Shown here: one piece after another, positions 59,167 through 64,000 of the stretch
Layout of the letters: the number at the start of each line of letters is the position of its first letter
How positions within the stretch are numbered: the stretch's first letter is position 1
Assembly: GCF_014489595.1 (NCBI RefSeq)
Contig: NZ_CP060790.1
Location: forward strand, 1-64,000
Direction: 5' to 3'
Length of the DNA: 64,000 nt
Source: Paenacidovorax monticola
GTDB lineage: Bacteria > Pseudomonadota > Gammaproteobacteria > Burkholderiales > Burkholderiaceae_C
Position numbers and translations under genes: made by a program
The notes under the pieces: generated by a model
What the model was told of the DNA's origin: nothing
Database searches by the model: none
The model's input: the letters and a program-made list of their open reading frames with translations, nothing else

Positions 59167-59257
59167 AATTGAAAAAAAAAATGCCTCTATCGCCTATCCA
59201 TCCAGCGCGGAATGCTACTGAAGGTGTAGCTGTCCGTTGGCAGCAAGGGGGCCGCGC

Positions 59258-60241
59258 ATGAACGCCCGCGACTTCGACTGGAAGCCCCTGGCCCTGGTGC
59301 CGCTGCTCGCGCTCATCGTGCTGCCGCTCATCGGCTCGCCCAGCACCTGGCTCACGCTCACGGTGGCGGGGCTGGCCATGGGCATGATCATCTTCATCAT
59401 CGCCTCGGGGCTCACGCTGGTGTTCGGCCTCATGGATGTGCTGAACTTCGGCCATGGCGTGTTCATCGCGCTGGGTGCCTTCGTCGCCACCAGCGTGCTC
59501 GGCGCCATGGGCGACTACACGGGCTCGGCCGAACTCTGGCGCAACCTCGTGGCCGTGCTGCCGGCCATGGTGGTGGCGATGCTCGTGGCGGGCGCCCTGG
59601 GCCTGGCGTTCGAGCGCTTCATCGTGCGGCCCGTGTATGGCCAGCACCTCAAGCAGATCCTCATCACCATGGGCGGCATGATCATCGGCGAGGAGCTCAT
59701 CAAGGTCATCTGGGGCCCGCAGCAGATTCCGCTGCCGCTGCCCGATGGCATGAAGGGCTCCTGGCTCATCGGCGATGCAGCGGTGGAGAAGTACCGCGTG
59801 GTGGCCGTGCTGGTGGGGCTGGCCGTGTTCGCCCTGCTGGCCTGGACGCTCTCGCGCACCAAGGTGGGCCTGCTCATCCGCGCCGGCGTGCAGGACCGCG
59901 AGATGGTCGAGTCGCTGGGCTACCGCATCCGCCGCCTGTTCGTGGGCGTGTTCGTGGTGGGCAGCGCGCTCGCGGGCCTGGGCGGCGTGATGTGGGGCCT
60001 GTACCAGCAGAACGTGATTCCGCAGATGGGTGCGCAGGTCAACGTGCTGATCTTCATCGTGATCATCATCGGCGGCCTGGGCAGCACGGGCGGCGCGCTC
60101 ATCGGCGCACTGCTCGTGGGCCTGATGGCCAACTACACGGGCTTCCTCGTGCCCAAGGTGGCGCTGTTCTCCAACATCGCGCTCATGGTGGCCGTGCTGC
60201 TGTGGCGCCCGCAGGGTGTGTACCCGGTGGCGAACCGCTGA
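59258..60241 (+). CDS. livH: branched-chain-type ABC permease LivH-like
   Basis: The 327-aa permease has about eight to nine helices and the LivH motifs 'GLTLVFGLMDVLNFGHG' and 'IIIIGGLGSTGGALIGALLVG' in blocks. ATG 59258 was chosen. It forms the translocation channel with the LivM-like protein. The gene lies 13 nt before livM. Confidence 0.92.
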   Translation: MNARDFDWKPLALVPLLALIVLPLIGSPSTWLTLTVAGLAMGMIIFIIASGLTLVFGLMDVLNFGHGVFIALGAFVATSVLGAMGDYTGSAELWRNLVAVLPAMVVAMLVAGALGLAFERFIVRPVYGQHLKQILITMGGMIIGEELIKVIWGPQQIPLPLPDGMKGSWLIGDAAVEKYRVVAVLVGLAVFALLAWTLSRTKVGLLIRAGVQDREMVESLGYRIRRLFVGVFVVGSALAGLGGVMWGLYQQNVIPQMGAQVNVLIFIVIIIGGLGSTGGALIGALLVGLMANYTGFLVPKVALFSNIALMVAVLLWRPQGVYPVANR

Positions 60242-60254
60242 AGAAGGCAACTAC

Positions 60255-61325
60255 ATGCTGAACCGACTCCTCTCGGGCGACTATCCGCGCAGCCGCGTGC
60301 TGGCCGCCATCCTCGTGGTCCTGATGCTGGGCCTGGCGTTCGCGCCCTTCATCTTCCCCGGCGTCAAGGCGCTGTCCGTGGCCGCCAAGGTGCTGGTGTT
60401 CGTGGTGCTGGTGGCTAGCTTCGACCTGCTGCTGGGCTATACGGGCATCGTGAGCTTCGCGCACACCATGTTCTTCGGCATCGGCGCCTATGGCGTGGCC
60501 GTGGCCACCACGCGCATGGGGCCCACCTGGTCCGCGCTGGCCGTGGGCATCGCAGGGGCGCTGGTGCTCTCGCTGCTGCTGTCACTCGCCGTGGGCCTGT
60601 TCTCGCTGCGCGTGCGCGCCATCTTCTTCGCGATGATCACGCTCGCGGTGGCGGCCGCGTTCCAGACGCTGGCGTCGCAGCTGTCCGATATCACGGGCGG
60701 CGAGGACGGCCTGACCTTCAAGGTGCCCGAGATCCTCTCGCCGAGCTTCGAGCCCTTCGATGACCCGTTCCTCGGTGTCACCATTGACGGGCGCCTGATC
60801 TGCTACTACCTGCTTTTCGTCACCGCCGTGGTGCTGGTGCTGGCGCTGCTGCGCATCGTGAACTCGCCGTTCGGCCGCGTGCTGCAGGCCATCCGCGAGA
60901 ACGAGTTCCGCGCCGAGGCCATCGGTTACCGCGTGGTGGTGTACCGCACCACGTCGAGCGTGCTCTCGGCGCTGTTCGCCACGCTCGCGGGCGCCATGCT
61001 TGCGCTCTGGCTGCGCTACAACGGGCCCGACACCTCGCTGTCGTTCGAGATCATGATGGACTGCCTGCTCATCGTGGTCATCGGCGGCATGGGCACGATC
61101 TACGGATCGGCCATCGGCGCCGTGCTGTTCCTCGTGGCGCAAAGCTATCTGCAGGACCTGCTGCGCCTGGGGCACGAGGCTACATCGGCGCTGCCCTGGC
61201 TCTCGGCACTGCTCTCGCCCGACCGCTGGCTGCTCTGGCTCGGCCTGCTGTTCGTGCTCTCGGTCTACTACTTTCCCACCGGCGTGGTGGGGCGGCTGCG
61301 CGCGAGCGCGCTGCGCAAGGTCTGA
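60255..61325 (+). CDS. livM: branched-chain-type ABC permease LivM-like
   Basis: The 356-aa permease has about ten helices, the LivM motifs 'FDLLLGYTGIVSFAHTMFFGIGAYG' (in blocks), 'GRVLQAIRENEFRAEAIGY' with the EAA-like loop, and 'GGMGTIYGSAIGAVLFL'. It completes the importer. ATG 60255 is preceded by GAAGAAGGCAACTAC. Confidence 0.92.
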   Translation: MLNRLLSGDYPRSRVLAAILVVLMLGLAFAPFIFPGVKALSVAAKVLVFVVLVASFDLLLGYTGIVSFAHTMFFGIGAYGVAVATTRMGPTWSALAVGIAGALVLSLLLSLAVGLFSLRVRAIFFAMITLAVAAAFQTLASQLSDITGGEDGLTFKVPEILSPSFEPFDDPFLGVTIDGRLICYYLLFVTAVVLVLALLRIVNSPFGRVLQAIRENEFRAEAIGYRVVVYRTTSSVLSALFATLAGAMLALWLRYNGPDTSLSFEIMMDCLLIVVIGGMGTIYGSAIGAVLFLVAQSYLQDLLRLGHEATSALPWLSALLSPDRWLLWLGLLFVLSVYYFPTGVVGRLRASALRKV

Positions 61326-61382
61326 CGATTTCCTCTGGCATCCCTTCCCTGACTACTTTCACTACAACAGGAGACAAAGCCC

Positions 61383-63530
61383 ATGAAGAAGACCCGTGTG
61401 AATGCCCTGCGTCCCGCTGCCGTCACGGCGCTGGCCGCCGCAGTGCTGACCGCCTGCGGCGGTGGCAGTGGCGACGGCGGTGCGCCCCTGAACATCAAAC
61501 CCAGCTACCTGGGCACGGTGTCGCAGCAGACCTATGACGGCAGCAGCGACGACCTGCTGACGGCCGGCCTGGGCAAGACCGGCCTGGCCGCAGCCGCGCC
61601 GCCGGCCTACGCCGACCCGCTCAAGCCCACGGCGGCCGAACTGCGCCGCTCCGCCATCCACACCAACTACCGCGCCATGCTCGACATGACGGCGGCCGGC
61701 GGCTACGGCACGCTCTATGGCCCCAACGTGGACGCCCAAGGCAATGTGACGGCGAGCGAAGGCAAGGTGCCCGGCACCGAGTACCTCACGTTCTCCGATG
61801 ACGGCACGGGCCGCAAGAATGTCACGCTCATGGTGCAGGTGCCGGCCAGCTTCGACCCCAAGAAGGCCTGCATCATCACCGCCACGGCCTCGGGCTCGCG
61901 CGGCGTGTACGGCGGCATTTCCACGGGCGAATGGGGCCTCAAGCGCGGTTGCGCGGTGGCCTATTCCGACAAGGGCACGGGCGCCGCGCCGCATGACCTC
62001 CAGAACGACACCGTGCCGCTCATCGATGGCACGCGCACCACGGCCGCCGCCGCGGGCGCCAAGGCCGCGTTCAACGCGGGCCTGTCGGCCTCCGAGCTGG
62101 CCGCCTTCAACACCGCCACGCCCAACCGCTTCGCCTTCAAGCACGCCCACTCGGGCCAGAACTCCGAGAAGGACTGGGGCCGCACCACGCTGCAGGCCGT
62201 GGAGTTTGCCTACTACGTGCTCAACGAGCGCTACGGCGACAAGAACAGCGCCGGTGAGCGGCTGCAGACGCTCAAGCCCGGCAACACCATCGTCATCGCG
62301 TCCAGCATCTCCAACGGCGGCGGCGCGGCCATCGCTGCGGCCGAGATGGACACCCAGGGCCTGATCAGCGGCGTGGCCGTGTCCGAGCCCGCGGTGGAAC
62401 TGCCCGCCAACCCTGGTGTGACGGTGCGCCGGGGCAACCTGCAGATGCCGGTGATCGGCAAGACGCTGGTGGACTTCACCACCTACGCCAACCTGTTCCA
62501 GCCCTGTGCCTCGCTCGCGGCTTCGGTCAGCGGCTCGCCCTATGCGGCCGCCTTCGCCGCGGGCTTCGCCAGCGCGGCCCTGCCCATCGCGCCCAACCGC
62601 TGCGCGGCGCTCAAGAATGCCGGCCTGCTCAGCTCCAGTACCACGGCCGCACAGGCCGAGGAAGCGCTGCTGAAGCTGCGCAACTACGGCTGGGAGCCCG
62701 AGTCGAACGACCTGCATGCCTCGCTCGCGGCCTTCGAGGTGGCGCCGGCGGTGTCGGTCACGTTCGCCAACGGCCTCTCGCGCGCCAGCGTGAAGGACCA
62801 CCTCTGCGGCTACAGCTACGCGGCCATCACGGCCACGGGGGCGGTGGGCACGCTCGCGCCCGCGGCGCTGGCCGGCATGTTCGCCACGGGCAACGGCGTG
62901 CCGCCTTCCAGCGGCGTGCAGCTCATCAACAACAACGGCAAGCTCGGCGCGGCGCGCGACTTCCTTTCCGTCTCGCCCGACTCGGGCGTGGCCGACTGGA
63001 ACACGCCGGGCGCGCTGTGCCTGCGCAACCTGGTCACGGGCAGCGACGCCGCGGCGAGGAAGCTGCAGGCCGGCGTGGACGAAACGCGCCGCAGCGGCAA
63101 CCTGCGCGGCAAGCCCGCGATCATCGTGCACGGCCGTGCGGACGCGCTGCTGCCCGTGAGCCACACGTCGCGCCCCTACACCGCGCTCAACAAGAAGGTG
63201 GAAGGCACGGCCAGCAAGCTCAGCTATGTGGAGGTGACGAACGCGCAGCACTTCGACAGCTTCATCGGCCTGCCTGCGGTGCTGCCGGGCTATGACACCC
63301 GCTACATCCCGCTGCACGTCTACCTGAACCGCGCGCTCGACGCCATGTACGACAACCTCGCGAACGGCAAGGCCCTGCCGGCCAGCCAGGTGGTGCGCAC
63401 CGTGCCGCGCGGCGGCACGGCAGGCAGCGCCCCGGCGATCACGGCTGCGAACGTGCCGGCTCTGGCCGCCACGCCCGCGACGGGCAACGCGATCACGGTG
63501 ACGGCGGGCGCCATCACCATTCCCGACTGA
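61383..63530 (+). CDS. D-(-)-3-hydroxybutyrate oligomer hydrolase, lipoprotein-type signal
   Basis: The 715-aa protein matches the 3HB-oligomer hydrolase family, which cleaves soluble hydroxybutyrate dimers and oligomers released by PHB depolymerase. It has a lipobox (LTAC, about Cys24) followed by a Gly/Ser linker, the conserved 'RGVYGGISTGEWGLKRGCAVAY' region in blocks, and a nucleophile region IASSISNGGGA (about residue 303). A C-terminal segment with 'IIVHGRADALLPVSH' and 'VTNAQHFDSF' probably supplies acid and His. Size fits the family (about 690-740 aa). Confidence 0.88.
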   Translation: MKKTRVNALRPAAVTALAAAVLTACGGGSGDGGAPLNIKPSYLGTVSQQTYDGSSDDLLTAGLGKTGLAAAAPPAYADPLKPTAAELRRSAIHTNYRAMLDMTAAGGYGTLYGPNVDAQGNVTASEGKVPGTEYLTFSDDGTGRKNVTLMVQVPASFDPKKACIITATASGSRGVYGGISTGEWGLKRGCAVAYSDKGTGAAPHDLQNDTVPLIDGTRTTAAAAGAKAAFNAGLSASELAAFNTATPNRFAFKHAHSGQNSEKDWGRTTLQAVEFAYYVLNERYGDKNSAGERLQTLKPGNTIVIASSISNGGGAAIAAAEMDTQGLISGVAVSEPAVELPANPGVTVRRGNLQMPVIGKTLVDFTTYANLFQPCASLAASVSGSPYAAAFAAGFASAALPIAPNRCAALKNAGLLSSSTTAAQAEEALLKLRNYGWEPESNDLHASLAAFEVAPAVSVTFANGLSRASVKDHLCGYSYAAITATGAVGTLAPAALAGMFATGNGVPPSSGVQLINNNGKLGAARDFLSVSPDSGVADWNTPGALCLRNLVTGSDAAARKLQAGVDETRRSGNLRGKPAIIVHGRADALLPVSHTSRPYTALNKKVEGTASKLSYVEVTNAQHFDSFIGLPAVLPGYDTRYIPLHVYLNRALDAMYDNLANGKALPASQVVRTVPRGGTAGSAPAITAANVPALAATPATGNAITVTAGAITIPD

Positions 63531-63592
63531 GTCCGAAGGCGGGCCGGGGTGGGCACCGCCATGCCCCGGCCCGCCGCCACAGAGGATTCGCC

Positions 63593-64000
63593 ATGAATGC
63601 ATGGATCGCATGGGGCCGCCGTGCGCGCGCGGCGCTCGGCCTGGGCCTGCTGCTGGCCGCCGCGCTGCCCGCGCGGGCCGCCGAAGTGGTCGTGGGCCAG
63701 GTTGCGCCGCTGTCGGGCGTGCTGGCCTCCACGGGCCAGCAGATGGTGCTGGGCGGCAAGATCTACTTCGACTGGGTCAATGCCCAGGGCGGCGTGCACG
63801 GCGCCACCCTCCGCCAGGAGGTGGTGGACGACGGCTACAAGGTGCCCGACACGGTGCGCCTCACGCGCGAACTGCTGGCACGGCCCGAGGTGGTGGCGCT
63901 CTACGGTTTCGCGGGCACGGCCAACATCACGCAGCTGCTGGCCGACGGCGTGCTGGAGCAGGGCGGGGCGGCGCTCGTGGCGCCCTACACGGGCGGCGAG
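63593..64000 (+). CDS. branched-chain-type ABC substrate-binding protein, second (cut by window end)
   Basis: From ATG 63593 the frame is open to the window end (136 codons). It has a signal peptide (cleavage near ARA-A) and the periplasmic-binding fold start VVVGQVAPLSGVLASTG, followed by 'DWVNAQGGVHG', typical of Peripla_BP_6 proteins. It may feed the same LivHMGF importer with a different ligand. A GC-rich hairpin (63539-63576) without a T tract precedes it. Confidence 0.85.
   Translation, partial: MNAWIAWGRRARAALGLGLLLAAALPARAAEVVVGQVAPLSGVLASTGQQMVLGGKIYFDWVNAQGGVHGATLRQEVVDDGYKVPDTVRLTRELLARPEVVALYGFAGTANITQLLADGVLEQGGAALVAPYTGGE

Noticed and set aside
59167..59257. A-rich stretch between livF and livH as a small gene or repeat element
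   Set aside because: The short frame has no support. A resemblance to dispersed repeats of this family was felt but could not be established from the sequence.
63539..63576. GC-rich hairpin after the oligomer hydrolase as a terminator
   Set aside because: The stem is strong but no T tract follows, so termination is not supported.
1..64000. CRISPR arrays, rRNA operons, complete tRNA genes, insertion sequences
   Set aside because: No regularly spaced repeats, no rRNA-like sequence, no full cloverleaf and no transposase gene were found; only a tRNA 3'-end fragment is present.

Overview
The window reads as chromosome of a GC-rich betaproteobacterium, most likely a Comamonadaceae member (Acidovorax/Alicycliphilus/Delftia-like). 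This rests on gene content and order: a soxCDYZAXB set, a tct tripartite carboxylate transporter with TctD/TctE, several Gram-negative porins, extracellular PHB depolymerase genes and a Burkholderiales-type P2-like prophage. The genus is inferred, not proven.

Region 1 (1-31470) is an integrated element. The left 6 kb is a defence-type island: an AT-richer hypothetical gene and a split membrane-protein gene, a Vsr mismatch endonuclease, a TPR/HEPN pair, a DUF3883-type putative restriction enzyme and a C5-cytosine methyltransferase. Next comes a P2-like prophage morphogenesis block (6210-29511). Genes D to O run on the minus strand; terminase P and portal Q run divergently on the plus strand, as in P2. 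It encodes packaging, capsid, contractile tail, baseplate, a non-P2 tail-fibre block and a holin/lysozyme/Rz/Rz1 lysis cassette. No integrase, repressor, replication gene or ogr is visible in the window. At the right end lie a small membrane protein, a low-GC DUF4145 gene, and a sequence resembling the 3' end of a tRNA-Ser followed by an intrinsic terminator, which I read as the right attachment site.

Region 2 (31842-43629) is a sulfur-oxidation locus: a SoxR/SqrR-like ArsR repressor, a DsrE-like protein, a YeeE/YedE thiosulfate-type transporter, a SoxH-like metallohydrolase, a SoxS-like thioredoxin, a small cytochrome c, soxC-D-Y-Z-A-X-B, and a second yeeE broken by a one-base frameshift. 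Two AT-rich promoter regions share a motif that could be the repressor's operator.

Region 3 (43646-51887) holds hslR and a carboxylate-uptake locus: the TctE/TctD two-component system, a porin, tctC-tctB-tctA and a second porin. The tctD-tctE junction carries two copies of an 83-bp tandem repeat, and each copy is bridged by a 28-codon ORF that keeps an ATGA coupling chain.

Region 4 (52081-64000) starts with a PAP2 phosphatase lipoprotein. It then has a sigma54 activator facing a candidate -24/-12 promoter with upstream inverted repeats. The cluster behind that promoter combines a branched-chain-type ABC importer (substrate-binding protein, LivG, LivF, LivH, LivM), an extracellular PHB depolymerase, a 3-hydroxybutyrate-oligomer hydrolase and a second substrate-binding protein cut by the window edge. 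The likely joint role is scavenging of extracellular polyhydroxybutyrate: depolymerise, trim oligomers, import the products.
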